From positions 1 through 20,618 of the forward strand of contig WFVQ01000023.1 in assembly GCA_015491585.1 (NCBI GenBank): 20,618 nucleotides of DNA, written 5' to 3'. The notes under the pieces were generated by a model. The model saw only the letters and a program-made list of their open reading frames with translations. It made no database searches and was not told the DNA's origin. This DNA is from Deltaproteobacteria bacterium (GTDB lineage Bacteria; Desulfobacterota; Dissulfuribacteria; Dissulfuribacterales; S140-46). Shown here one piece after another: positions 7,239 to 15,864 of this stretch. The position numbers and the translations under genes were made by a program. The stretch's first letter is position 1, and every line of letters begins with the position of its first letter.

Positions 7239-8330
7239 ATGACCACCCTCATAGCATTCGTAGTAGTCCTCAGCGGACTGATATTAGTACACGAATTTGG
7301 CCATTTCCTGGTAGCGCGGCTCTTCGGAGTCAAGGTTCTGAAGTTCTCCCTGGGCTTCGGTCCAAGGGTCGCTGGATTCAAGCGGGGCGATACGGACTAC
7401 TGCCTGTCGGCCGTTCCCCTGGGCGGATTCGTAAAGATGCTCGGGGAGCAGCCGGGCGAGAATGTTCCAGAAGGCGAGGAGCATCGCTCCTTCTCCCACA
7501 AGCCCGTCGGGGTCAGGGCCGCCATCGTGGCTGCTGGACCGATTTCGAATCTGCTCCTTGCGTGGTTCATACTTGCAGGCATACTCCTCGCCAACGGGAA
7601 CCCGGTCCTGCTGCCTGTAGTCGGCGAGGTGCAGACCGACTCCCCTGCCGCAAAGGCGGGCATGGCGCCAGGAGACGAGATCGTCGAGATCAACGGCAGG
7701 CGGGTGGATTCGTGGGACGACATAGCCCGCCTCATCAGGGAAAAAGGGGCCGAAGGCCCCATCCGGCTGATAGTATCCAGAGAAGAGGAACGGATGGCGT
7801 TAGAGGTCACCCCAACCATACGGACCATGAAAAACCTCTTCGGAGAAGAGGTCAAGGTCCCCATGATCGGGGTCACGGCTGCCGGCAAGCTGCGGATAGA
7901 GCGGGTGGACCCGGTGAAAGCCCTGATCCTCGCCTCCCAGAAGACATGGACGCTGATCGACCTCACCGCAAAGGGTTTCGTCAAGATAATCCAGCGCGTG
8001 GTGCCGCTGTCGAGCTTAGGAGGCCCCATAATGATCGCCCAGCTTGCGGGCCAACAGGCCAACGAGGGCGTGATCAACCTGCTCTACTTCATGGCACTGC
8101 TCAGCGTGAATCTCGGGCTCATCAACCTCTTCCCCATCCCTATCCTGGACGGCGGGCACCTCTTCTTCTTCGCCATCGAGGCGGCCTTGGGCAGGCCCCT
8201 CTCCAGGAGGCAGATGGAGTTTGCGCAGCAGGTGGGAATCGCCATCCTCGGGGCCCTCATGCTGCTGGTGTTCTATAACGACTTCGCCAGGCTGCTGGGA
8301 TTCATCCCCAATCCTGGCCAGACTCCCTGA
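7239..8330 (+). CDS. rseP: RIP metalloprotease RseP
   Basis: This is a site-2-protease-type zinc metalloprotease of the inner membrane that cuts within transmembrane segments, typically anti-sigma factors or leftover signal peptides. The first helix carries the zinc motif HEFGH (His18, Glu19, His22). Family loop residues PLGGFVKMLGE follow, then one PDZ domain at about 120-200 (SPAAKAGMAPGDEIVEING). The second catalytic motif is NLFPIPILDGG with the zinc ligand Asp304. With 363 residues and one PDZ domain it is the shorter form, unlike the two-PDZ E. coli protein of about 450. The start ATG at 7239 has CGGAG about ten bases upstream and lies 66 bases after dxr. Only three bases separate it from tsaB. 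No substrate anti-sigma gene is seen nearby. Confidence 0.95.
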   Translation: MTTLIAFVVVLSGLILVHEFGHFLVARLFGVKVLKFSLGFGPRVAGFKRGDTDYCLSAVPLGGFVKMLGEQPGENVPEGEEHRSFSHKPVGVRAAIVAAGPISNLLLAWFILAGILLANGNPVLLPVVGEVQTDSPAAKAGMAPGDEIVEINGRRVDSWDDIARLIREKGAEGPIRLIVSREEERMALEVTPTIRTMKNLFGEEVKVPMIGVTAAGKLRIERVDPVKALILASQKTWTLIDLTAKGFVKIIQRVVPLSSLGGPIMIAQLAGQQANEGVINLLYFMALLSVNLGLINLFPIPILDGGHLFFFAIEAALGRPLSRRQMEFAQQVGIAILGALMLLVFYNDFARLLGFIPNPGQTP

Positions 8331-8333
8331 ACA

Positions 8334-9077
8334 ATGATCCTGGCCATAGAGACGAGCTGCCGGGGCGGGGGGGCGGCGCTGGCCGACCAGGGGGAGATAG
8401 TTGGCGAGATAACGCTGGCCGTCCAGAGAACCTACTCCAAACAGTTGCTTCCCTCGATCCACTGGCTGCTGGAACATGCCGGAGTAAAACTGAATGAGAT
8501 AGAGGCCGTGGCCGTGGGCCTGGGACCGGGCAGCTTCACCGGGCTGAGGATAGGAGTTTCCACAGCCAAGGGGCTCGCCTTTGCCACCGGCGCAGAGCTG
8601 GTTGGGATATCGAGCCTCGATGCCCTCGCGGCCGCGCTCCTGCCGTCTCCTTCACCTATTACCGCCTTTCCCCTCGTGGACGCCAGGAAGGGGCAGGTCT
8701 ATACGGCACAGTATTTCCTTGAGGGAAACGAGCTGGAACGGATCTCTCCCTATCTCTCACTGAGCCCAAGCGAACTGCCCTCAAGCCTGGACACCACGGC
8801 TTCTGGGGCAGTGCTCATGGGAGACGGCCTTGACAAATACGGCGCCGAGATCACCGCCCTCTTCGCGCCCGGCCACTCAGTGGCACCGAGGCATACCTGG
8901 TTTCCTAAGCCGGCCCTGGTGGCCCTGCTGGCCGAGGGCCTGCTCTCGTCTGGAGTGCGTCACGACATCGCCTCTCTCTCGCCAATATATGTCCGACCAT
9001 CAGACGCCGAGACCGGAGGCAAGGTCCGCCGTTTCCAGGAGGCGGGCGCGGAACGGCTGAGGCTGAGGCTGCCGTGA
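8334..9077 (+). CDS. tsaB: tRNA threonylcarbamoyladenosine protein TsaB
   Basis: TsaB is the partner of TsaD in making N6-threonylcarbamoyladenosine at position 37 of tRNAs that read ANN codons. The 247-residue protein starts with MILAIETSC, the ASKHA-fold first strand. It carries the strongly conserved GLGPGSFTGLRIG at about 62-74, followed by STAKGLAFA and GISSLDALAAA, and later VDARKGQVY. These are specific to TsaB rather than TsaD, which has the metal-binding HxxxH absent here. The ATG at 8334 follows the rseP stop by three bases, so translation is probably coupled. The C-terminal half is less conserved, as usual. The stop overlaps the GTG start of sfsA by four bases. The protein is full length. 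Confidence 0.93.
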   Translation: MILAIETSCRGGGAALADQGEIVGEITLAVQRTYSKQLLPSIHWLLEHAGVKLNEIEAVAVGLGPGSFTGLRIGVSTAKGLAFATGAELVGISSLDALAAALLPSPSPITAFPLVDARKGQVYTAQYFLEGNELERISPYLSLSPSELPSSLDTTASGAVLMGDGLDKYGAEITALFAPGHSVAPRHTWFPKPALVALLAEGLLSSGVRHDIASLSPIYVRPSDAETGGKVRRFQEAGAERLRLRLP

Positions 9078-9793
9078 CCCAATCCGCCTCCTCCTCACTC
9101 CTCCATCTTCCCGCAGACCTGGAGGGCAGGCTCGTAGTTAGGCGCAACCGCTTCCTCGCCGAGGTGGAGATCGGGGGGCAAAAGGCCCTGGCCCACGTCC
9201 ACGATCCCGGCAGGCTGAAAGAGCTCCTCTGGCCCGGAAACCGGCTGCTGCTTCGGAGGGCCGGCAATCCCAAGCGCAAGACAGGATACGACCTGCTGGC
9301 CGCGCGCGGACACGGCGCCTGGGTGCTGGTCCATTCCGGAAGCCACAGGGCCCTCGCAACACGCCTGCTCTCCTGCGAAGAGAGATCGCCGGTAGGACCA
9401 GCCCTGGATATAAGGCCGGAGGTCACCTATGGCTGGAGCCGCCTGGATTTCGAAGTCCGTCTCCGAAACGGCGCTTTGATGGCGCTGGAGGTCAAGGGCT
9501 GCACCCTGTGCCGCGACGGCCGCGCCCTCTTCCCGGATGCGCCGACCAAGAGGGGAGCCCGCCATCTCGAGGAGCTAACCGCGGTGAGGAAGGGTGGGAT
9601 ACGAGCAGCCGTCATCGTGTTCATATTCTGCCCAGGGGCGGCTTGCTTCGCCCCCAACACCCCAATGGACCCACTCTTCTCCCAGAGATTCCACGAGGCA
9701 CGCCTGGCAGGCGTGGAAATCTATCCTGTCTCCATTTCATACGACGGGCAATACCTGTATTATGGAGGTATCCTGCCTCTCTGCCATGCCTGA
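9074..9793 (+). CDS. sfsA: SfsA family DNA/RNA-binding nuclease-like protein
   Basis: This is a 239-residue SfsA family protein. In E. coli SfsA was described as a sugar-fermentation stimulation protein able to bind DNA. The family has an N-terminal OB-like part and a C-terminal nuclease-like fold, so nucleic-acid binding or cleavage is likely, but the substrate is unsettled. Visible hallmarks are VVRRNRFLAEVE, AHVHDPGRLKELL, YGWSRLDFEV, the conserved EVKGCTL and FPDAPTKRGARHLEEL (nuclease-type acidic and Lys residues), then NTPMDPLFSQ near the end. The start is GTG at 9074, overlapping the tsaB stop as GTGA, typical of coupled translation. Family members are usually 230-240 residues, so this one is complete. 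Confidence 0.93.
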   Translation: MTQSASSSLLHLPADLEGRLVVRRNRFLAEVEIGGQKALAHVHDPGRLKELLWPGNRLLLRRAGNPKRKTGYDLLAARGHGAWVLVHSGSHRALATRLLSCEERSPVGPALDIRPEVTYGWSRLDFEVRLRNGALMALEVKGCTLCRDGRALFPDAPTKRGARHLEELTAVRKGGIRAAVIVFIFCPGAACFAPNTPMDPLFSQRFHEARLAGVEIYPVSISYDGQYLYYGGILPLCHA

Positions 9794-9830
9794 ACAGGAG
9801 GCAGGAAAACCACCTACCAGGAGGTGATCC

Positions 9831-10058
9831 ATGGCCAGGAGATGTCCATTCTGCTACGAGAAGGTGCACAAACTCGCATCGGTCTGCCCCCATTGCCACC
9901 GCGACATGGCCGGCCAAAGCGACTCCTCGCAGAAGCGCCCGGGCGGAATCGGACTCTGCTCCGGGGTAGTGATGGGCCTGATGGGGATAGCCACCGGAGC
10001 GCTGGCGGTGATCCTGGTGGGATTCCTGAAAGAGCGCCAGAAGTGGGAAGAAAGTTGA
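9831..10058 (+). CDS. Small zinc-ribbon membrane protein
   Basis: This 75-residue protein has two CxxC knuckles, CPFC at 5-8 and CPHC at 19-22, spaced as in a zinc ribbon. A short linker follows, then a single hydrophobic segment at about 40-64 (GLCSGVVMGLMGIATGALAVILVGF) with a basic tail, giving a membrane-anchored zinc-ribbon protein. The ribosome site is exceptionally strong: AGGAGGTGATCC sits directly before the ATG at 9831. The function is unknown; proteins of this shape often serve as small membrane-linked scaffolds or sensors, but nothing here decides. It lies 37 bases after sfsA and 84 bases before cheZ, with a small hairpin in the latter gap. Confidence 0.8.
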   Translation: MARRCPFCYEKVHKLASVCPHCHRDMAGQSDSSQKRPGGIGLCSGVVMGLMGIATGALAVILVGFLKERQKWEES

Positions 10059-10060
10059 TA

Positions 10061-10089
10061 ACAGGCCCGTGGGCCTGTATCCTTTTCCC
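10061..10089 (+). terminator. Possible weak terminator or attenuating hairpin
   Basis: The inverted repeat ACAGGCCC/GGGCCTGT at 10061-10078 is followed by a T-containing stretch (ATCCTTTTCC). It lies just after the zinc-ribbon stop and before cheZ. Because of the short centre only about six pairs can form around a loop of six bases, and the following tract is interrupted by C, so any termination would be partial. Confidence 0.3.
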
Positions 10090-10142
10090 GCGTCGTAGGA
10101 AGGCGCCGGGGCTCAGCCCCCATTTCCGCCAGGAGGAAAGCA

Positions 10143-10823
10143 ATGGACGAAGAAAGATTGAGAGAGGTGGTTGAGTCCTCCATAGACTCGGCCCTTGCGA
10201 GGATATTCCAGGAAAAGATGGATCAGTACCTCCAGCGGATCCTGGAGGGTCACTTCTATAAGGACATGACCCTCGAACTCAAGAAGGGGCTGGACGAAAT
10301 CTACAGGAAGCTCTCCCAGCTCAGGGAAGCAGTGGGGGGCGAGGGAATAGACCCGGAATCGGCCAACATGGTCTTCCAGGAGGCCTCTGACCAGCTCGAT
10401 GCCATCTTGAAGGCCACCGAACAGGCCACTGAACAGATCATGGACATAACCGAGGGCTTCCAGCAGAAGCTGGCCGAGATGGAGGCGGTGGCCTCTTCCC
10501 TGCCCGACGGAGAGGCAAAACAGAGGCTAATGGCACTGCTCTCACAGTCCAACAGCGACTGTCTCGACATAATAACCGCCTGCTCCTTCCAGGACATCAC
10601 CGGCCAACGGGTCAAGAAGGTCATCACCGCCCTTCACGAGATCGAAGAGCGCATCCTCGAAATACTCGTGGCCACGGGTATAAAGATCAAGGCCAAGAAG
10701 GAGGGGCGCGACGAGCTGGATATCGAAGAGGAGGCCAAAAAGGCGGTTGACCTCCTGAAAGGCCCCCAGGAAGGGGTAGATCAGGGATCGGTGGACGATC
10801 TCCTTGCAGAACTCGGACTATAA
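10143..10823 (+). CDS. cheZ: Protein phosphatase CheZ
   Basis: CheZ dephosphorylates CheY-P and so resets the flagellar motor signal in chemotaxis. The 226-residue protein is predicted almost wholly helical, with long amphipathic helices forming the expected coiled-coil hairpin dimer. The catalytic segment CSFQDITGQRVKKV is at 147-160. Asp151 and Gln155 match E. coli Asp143 and the catalytic Gln147. The extreme C-terminus VDDLLAELGL closely matches the CheY-binding C-terminal peptide of CheZ. The ATG at 10143 has AGGAGG nearby at 10132-10137. Its neighbours are a zinc-ribbon gene and guaA, not chemotaxis genes, so cheY, cheA and flagellar genes must be elsewhere. guaA follows after 17 bases and is probably co-transcribed. 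Confidence 0.9.
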   Translation: MDEERLREVVESSIDSALARIFQEKMDQYLQRILEGHFYKDMTLELKKGLDEIYRKLSQLREAVGGEGIDPESANMVFQEASDQLDAILKATEQATEQIMDITEGFQQKLAEMEAVASSLPDGEAKQRLMALLSQSNSDCLDIITACSFQDITGQRVKKVITALHEIEERILEILVATGIKIKAKKEGRDELDIEEEAKKAVDLLKGPQEGVDQGSVDDLLAELGL

Positions 10824-10840
10824 ACACGGAGGAGGACGAG

Positions 10841-12388
10841 GTGTCATCTCCTGAAAAGATCGTAATACTCGACTTCGGCTCCCAGACCACGCAACTGATC
10901 GCGCGCAGGGTGAGGGAGCTCCACGTCTATAGCGAAATCCACCCCTTCAACGTGCCTGTGGAGGAGATAAAGGCCATGTCTCCCAAGGGCATAATCCTGT
11001 CAGGCGGCCCGAGCAGCGTCTACGACGAGGGTGCTCCCAGGGTGGGACCTGCCGTCTTCGAACTGGGAGTCCCGGTGCTTGGGATATGCTACGGGATGCA
11101 GCTCACTACGCATCTCATGGGCGGAAGGGTGGAACGCAGCGACCACAGGGAATATGGCCACGCCAGGCTATCCATCCTGGAAGACGATCACATATTCCAC
11201 GGTTTGGCGCCGGTCCCTGCCACCCACCAGGTCTGGATGAGCCACGGTGACAGGATCGAGGAGCTCCCGCCGGGTTTCAAGGCAACCGCCGAGAGCCCCA
11301 CGTGTCCGGTGGCGGCCATGCGCCACGAGGAGCGCCCCATCTACGGGGTCCAGTTCCATCCAGAGGTGGTCCACACCGAGATCGGAAACGACATCCTCTC
11401 CAACTTCGTCTTCAGGATATGTGGCTGCACCTCCTCCTGGGACATGCACTCCTTCGTGGAGACCGTGACCAGGGAGATAAAGGAACGGGTAGGCAGAGAC
11501 CGAGTGATATGCGCCCTCTCCGGCGGGGTGGATTCCACAGTGACCGCCCTGCTCATCAACAGGGCGATAGGGAAGCAACTGACGTGCATATTCGTAAACA
11601 ACGGCCTGCTTAGAAAGAACGAGGCAGAGACCGTACTCTCCTTCCTCAAGGAGCTCGATCTTAACGTCCACTACGTCGATGCCAGCGAACGATTCCTCTC
11701 CAAACTCAAGGGAGTGGAAGACCCTGAGAAGAAGAGAAAGATCATAGGCAACGAGTTCATACAGATCTTTGAAGAAGAGGCGGGAAAGATCGGCGAGGTG
11801 AAGTACCTGGCCCAGGGTACGCTCTATCCCGACGTCATCGAAAGCGTCAGTTTCAAGGGGCCCTCTGCCACTATCAAGAGCCACCACAACGTGGGCGGCC
11901 TGCCCGAGGTCATGAAGCTGGAGCTGATAGAGCCGCTCAGGGAGCTGTTCAAGGACGAGGTGCGCGAGGTGGGCGAAGAACTGGGGATGCCCGAGGACCT
12001 CATCTGGCGCCATCCCTTCCCAGGCCCTGGCCTGGCGATCAGGGTTCTTGGCGAGGTGACCCCGGAACGGCTGGCCATACTGCGGGAGGCCGACGCCATA
12101 GTCCTCGAGGAGATGAAGGCCTCAGGATGGTACAGGAAGGTGTGGCAATCCTTTGCGGTACTGCTGCCCATCAGGACCGTCGGGGTCATGGGTGACGAAC
12201 GCACCTACGACCACGTGGTGGCCTTCAGGTGCGTGGACAGCGTGGACGCCATGACAGCCGACTGGACCAACCTCCCCTACGACCTGCTGGGCAGGATATC
12301 CAACCGCATCATAAACGAGGTCAGGGGCGTGAACCGCGTCTGCTACGACATCAGCTCAAAGCCTCCGGCCACCATCGAGTGGGAGTGA
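10841..12388 (+). CDS. guaA: GMP synthase (glutamine-hydrolysing)
   Basis: GuaA makes GMP from XMP, ATP and glutamine in the cytosol. The 515 residues contain both domains. In the class I glutamine amidotransferase (about 7-195) the nucleophile is Cys83 in GICYGMQ and the His173/Glu175 pair is in GVQFHPEV. The ATP-pyrophosphatase P-loop is ALSGGVDSTV at about 225-234, followed by the C-terminal dimerisation domain ending RVCYDISSKPPATIEWE, the canonical GuaA end. The start is GTG at 10841 preceded by GGAGGA. The length is typical (510-525). No purine riboswitch is visible in the short 17-base gap after cheZ. guaB is not in the window. dnaE starts 13 bases after the stop. Confidence 0.97.
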   Translation: MSSPEKIVILDFGSQTTQLIARRVRELHVYSEIHPFNVPVEEIKAMSPKGIILSGGPSSVYDEGAPRVGPAVFELGVPVLGICYGMQLTTHLMGGRVERSDHREYGHARLSILEDDHIFHGLAPVPATHQVWMSHGDRIEELPPGFKATAESPTCPVAAMRHEERPIYGVQFHPEVVHTEIGNDILSNFVFRICGCTSSWDMHSFVETVTREIKERVGRDRVICALSGGVDSTVTALLINRAIGKQLTCIFVNNGLLRKNEAETVLSFLKELDLNVHYVDASERFLSKLKGVEDPEKKRKIIGNEFIQIFEEEAGKIGEVKYLAQGTLYPDVIESVSFKGPSATIKSHHNVGGLPEVMKLELIEPLRELFKDEVREVGEELGMPEDLIWRHPFPGPGLAIRVLGEVTPERLAILREADAIVLEEMKASGWYRKVWQSFAVLLPIRTVGVMGDERTYDHVVAFRCVDSVDAMTADWTNLPYDLLGRISNRIINEVRGVNRVCYDISSKPPATIEWE

Positions 12389-12401
12389 TCCCGGCGCTGT
12401 C

Positions 12402-15400
12402 ATGGAGTTCGTACACCTCCACCTCCACACCGAATACAGCCTCCTGGACGGGGCGATAAGGCTGAAGGACCTCTTTCCAAAGGCCAAGGAGTTCGGCTAT
12501 CAGGCCGTGGCCGTAACCGACCACGGCGCCATGTACGTAGTCCTCAACTTCTACGAACAGGCCAGGAAGCACGATATCAAGCCCATAATCGGATGCGAGG
12601 TCTATGTCGCACCCACCCACAGGAAGGACAAGAGCGCCAGGAGCCAGCGCGAGGCCGCCTACCATCTGGTCCTGCTGGCCCAAGACCTCGAGGGTTACCG
12701 CAACCTGCTGAAGCTGGTCACCCTTGCCCACTTCGAGGGCAAGCACTACAAGCCCAGGGTGGACATGGAGCTCCTGCGCGAGTACAACCGCGGCCTCATC
12801 GCTCTGTCTGCCTGCCTCCACGGCCAGGTGCCACACTCCATCACCCAGGGCGACCGAAAGAAGGCGAAGGAGCTGGCCGAGACCTATGCGTCCATCTTCG
12901 ACGGCCGCTTCTACCTCGAGATCCAGGAGAACGGTATCCCGGACCAGGAGGTGGTCAACCAGGGGCTCGCAGACCTGGCCCAGGAGCTCGGCCTGCCGCT
13001 GGTGGCCACCTGCGACTGCCACTATCTCTCCTCCCAGGACGCCGAGGCCCACGATCTGCTCCTGTGCATACAGACGGGCAAGACCGTCAACGACTCCGAC
13101 CGCATGAGATTCACCTGCGACAGCCTCTATTTTGCGCCCCCGGATGAGATCGCGGAGCGCTTCTCCAAGTGGCCGGAGGCCGTGGCCAACACCGTGGAGA
13201 TCGCCAAGCGGTGCAATGTGGAGATCCCCATCGGCACCCACCACTTCCCGGTCTATCCGCTCGAGGAGGGGCAGAGCTACGAATCGCTGTTCCAGGAGAA
13301 GGCCCGGGAGGGCTTCGCGCGCAGGGCCGAGGAGCTGGGCCTGGAGGGAGAGGAGCTGAAACGCTACCAGGAGCGGCTCGAAGAGGAGATGGAGGTGATA
13401 ATCGAGAAGGGATTCGCCTCCTACTTCCTCATAGTTTCGGACTTCATCAACTACGCCAAGAAGCAGGGGATACCGGTGGGTCCTGGAAGGGGGTCGGCCG
13501 CCGGCTCCCTCGTGGCCTACTCCATGCGCATCACCGACATCGATCCGGTGAAGTACGGCCTCTTCTTCGAACGTTTCCTCAACGTCGAGCGGGAGTCGCT
13601 TCCGGACATCGACGTGGACTTCTGCATGAACCGCAGGGACGAGGTGATCCGCTACGTATCCGAGAAGTACGGCGGAGAGAACTACGTGGCCCAGATCATA
13701 ACCTTCGGCCAGATGAAGGCCCGGGCAGTGGTGCGCGACGTGGGCAGGGCCCTGGGCATGCCCTTTCCTGAAGTGGACAAGATCGCGAAGCTGGTCCCCG
13801 AAGGCCCCAAGGTCACCCTGGACAAGGCCCTGGAGCAGGAGCCAAAGCTCAAGGAGATGATGGAGAAGGACCCCAAGGTGAAACAGCTCATCCAGGTGGC
13901 GAAGGTGCTGGAGGGGCTGCCAAGGCACGCATCGACCCACGCCGCCGGGGTAGTCATCTCCGACCGGCCTATGGTGGAGTATCTGCCGCTCACCAAGGGG
14001 AAGAGGGACGAGACCACCACGCAGTTCGACATGGTGTGCGTTGAGAAGATCGGCCTCATCAAGTTCGATTTCCTGGGCCTGAAGACCCTGACCGTAATAG
14101 ACACTGCCCTCAAGCTGATAGAGGAGCACTACGGAGACAAGGTGGACATATCGAAAATCCCCCTCGACGACCCGGCCACCTTCGAACTCCTATGCAGGGG
14201 CGACACCACCGGCGTGTTCCAGCTCGAGAGCTCGGGCATGAAGGACCTCATCAGGAGGATGCGGCCCAACAGCTTCACCGACATGATAGCGCTAGTCGCG
14301 CTCTACCGTCCCGGCCCACTGGATAGCGGCATGGTGGACCAGTTCGTCAAGGCCAAGCACGGCGAGATCGAAGTGCATTACCTGCTTCCCCAGCTCGAAC
14401 CCATTCTCAAGGAGACCTATGGGGTCATCGTGTACCAGGAGCAGGTGATGCAGATCGCCCAAACCCTGGCGGGCTACAGCCTCGGAGAGGGCGACCTGCT
14501 ACGCCGGGCAATGGGCAAGAAGAAGAAAGAGGTGATGGACGCCCAGCGTGAGCGCTTCATGGAGGGGGCCAGGGCCAAGAACATACCGGAAGACAAGGCC
14601 AAGGAGATATTCGAGCTCATGGCCAAATTCGCCGGGTATGGCTTCAACAAGAGCCACTCCGCGGCATACGCCCTCATCGCCTACCAGACCGCTTGGCTCA
14701 AGGCCCACTATCTCGTTCCGTTCATGGCCTCACTCCTCTCCAACGAACTCGGAAACACCGACGGCGTACTGAAGTTCATAAGCGACTGCCGGGAACGGGG
14801 AATAACGGTGCTTCCACCGGATATCAACCGCAGCCGCGAGGACTTCACCATAGAACAAAAGAAGGATATCCGTTTCGGACTGGCCGCGGTCAAGAACATC
14901 GGGCTCGGGGCCATAGAGGCCATAGTCAAGGAGAGGGAGGAGAACGGCCCCTTCGACTCCTTTCAGGACTTCTGCGCCAGGGTGGACACCAGGAAGGTGA
15001 ACAAGCGCGTCCTCGAGAGCCTTGTCAAATGCGGCGCGTTCGACTCCCTGGAGCCCAACAGGGCCAAGCTGTTCGAAGGGATCGACCGGGCAATAGACTA
15101 CTCCCAGGCCGTCAAGCGGGAGAAGGAGAGCGGCCAGTTGAGCCTCTTCTCCCTGGACGGAGGCGCCGAGGGCACGACCGCCTCCCTCTCCCTGCCGGAC
15201 GTCCCGCCCTGGAGCCAGCAGGAGAAGCTCGCCCACGAGAAAGAGGCCATAGGATTCTATATCAGCGGCCACCCCCTCGATCCATACAGGGATCAGGTGA
15301 AGCGGCTGGGGGGCGCTACCACCGCCACCCTCTCTGGGCTCCACGACGGGGCCAGCGTAGGCCTGGCCGGCGTTGTAAGGAGCATGAAGGAGATAACCAC

Positions 15401-15863
15401 CAAGAAGGGGGACAGGATGGCCTTCGTGGTCCTCGAAGACCACTCGGGCTCTGTCGAGGTGGTATGCTTTCCAGAGACGTACAGGCGGAGCAGGGAGACC
15501 ATACTGTCGGAGCAGCCTCTGTGGGTGAAAGGGACATACAAGAGGGACGAGGAGAACTCCATGCACAAGATCCTCGCGGAAGAGGTCATGACACTGGAGG
15601 CGGCCGCGGCCCAAAAGGCCACCTCCATAGTCCTGAAGCTGGAGGATGGAAGCGTGCCGCCCCTGGTGATGGAACGAATACGGGACGTACTGCTGGGGAA
15701 CACCGGGGAGGTGCCGGTAAAGCTCGAGATCGCCAGGCCCGGGCTCGGGGCAGTGATCATGGAGCTGCCAGAAGAATACAGGGTCAGCGTGGAGGGAGAC
15801 CTGGTGGCCGACCTGAACCACGCCGTGGGACGGCCCTGTGTCTTCATGGAATATGGAGGCTGA
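12402..15863 (+). CDS. dnaE: DNA polymerase III subunit alpha
   Basis: This is the catalytic subunit of the replicative polymerase, 1153 residues, DnaE1-like. Order of domains: N-terminal PHP domain (FVHLHLHTEYSLLDG at 3-17, VTDHGAMY at 38-45), the polymerase palm with aspartates in PDIDVDFC (Asp402, Asp404) and the third in KFDFLGLKT (Asp556), each one residue on from E. coli 401, 403 and 555. Next come the fingers and little finger (GYGFNKSHSAAYA), a tandem helix-hairpin-helix region, and an OB-fold starting near VGLAGVVRSMKEI. No intein or frame break is seen. The ATG at 12402 lacks a well-spaced ribosome site (GGGAG ends 16 bases upstream, over the guaA stop), so translation may be coupled to guaA. 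A stand-alone PK_C-like gene follows with a two-base gap. Confidence 0.97.
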   Translation: MEFVHLHLHTEYSLLDGAIRLKDLFPKAKEFGYQAVAVTDHGAMYVVLNFYEQARKHDIKPIIGCEVYVAPTHRKDKSARSQREAAYHLVLLAQDLEGYRNLLKLVTLAHFEGKHYKPRVDMELLREYNRGLIALSACLHGQVPHSITQGDRKKAKELAETYASIFDGRFYLEIQENGIPDQEVVNQGLADLAQELGLPLVATCDCHYLSSQDAEAHDLLLCIQTGKTVNDSDRMRFTCDSLYFAPPDEIAERFSKWPEAVANTVEIAKRCNVEIPIGTHHFPVYPLEEGQSYESLFQEKAREGFARRAEELGLEGEELKRYQERLEEEMEVIIEKGFASYFLIVSDFINYAKKQGIPVGPGRGSAAGSLVAYSMRITDIDPVKYGLFFERFLNVERESLPDIDVDFCMNRRDEVIRYVSEKYGGENYVAQIITFGQMKARAVVRDVGRALGMPFPEVDKIAKLVPEGPKVTLDKALEQEPKLKEMMEKDPKVKQLIQVAKVLEGLPRHASTHAAGVVISDRPMVEYLPLTKGKRDETTTQFDMVCVEKIGLIKFDFLGLKTLTVIDTALKLIEEHYGDKVDISKIPLDDPATFELLCRGDTTGVFQLESSGMKDLIRRMRPNSFTDMIALVALYRPGPLDSGMVDQFVKAKHGEIEVHYLLPQLEPILKETYGVIVYQEQVMQIAQTLAGYSLGEGDLLRRAMGKKKKEVMDAQRERFMEGARAKNIPEDKAKEIFELMAKFAGYGFNKSHSAAYALIAYQTAWLKAHYLVPFMASLLSNELGNTDGVLKFISDCRERGITVLPPDINRSREDFTIEQKKDIRFGLAAVKNIGLGAIEAIVKEREENGPFDSFQDFCARVDTRKVNKRVLESLVKCGAFDSLEPNRAKLFEGIDRAIDYSQAVKREKESGQLSLFSLDGGAEGTTASLSLPDVPPWSQQEKLAHEKEAIGFYISGHPLDPYRDQVKRLGGATTATLSGLHDGASVGLAGVVRSMKEITTKKGDRMAFVVLEDHSGSVEVVCFPETYRRSRETILSEQPLWVKGTYKRDEENSMHKILAEEVMTLEAAAAQKATSIVLKLEDGSVPPLVMERIRDVLLGNTGEVPVKLEIARPGLGAVIMELPEEYRVSVEGDLVADLNHAVGRPCVFMEYGG

Positions 15864-15864
15864 T

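Noticed and set aside
12351..14129. 592-residue open frame on minus opposite dnaE
   Set aside because: It mirrors the GC-rich third-position pattern of dnaE, is rich in Leu/Val/His in a non-natural way, has no ribosome site or domain, and lies wholly opposite an intact essential gene.
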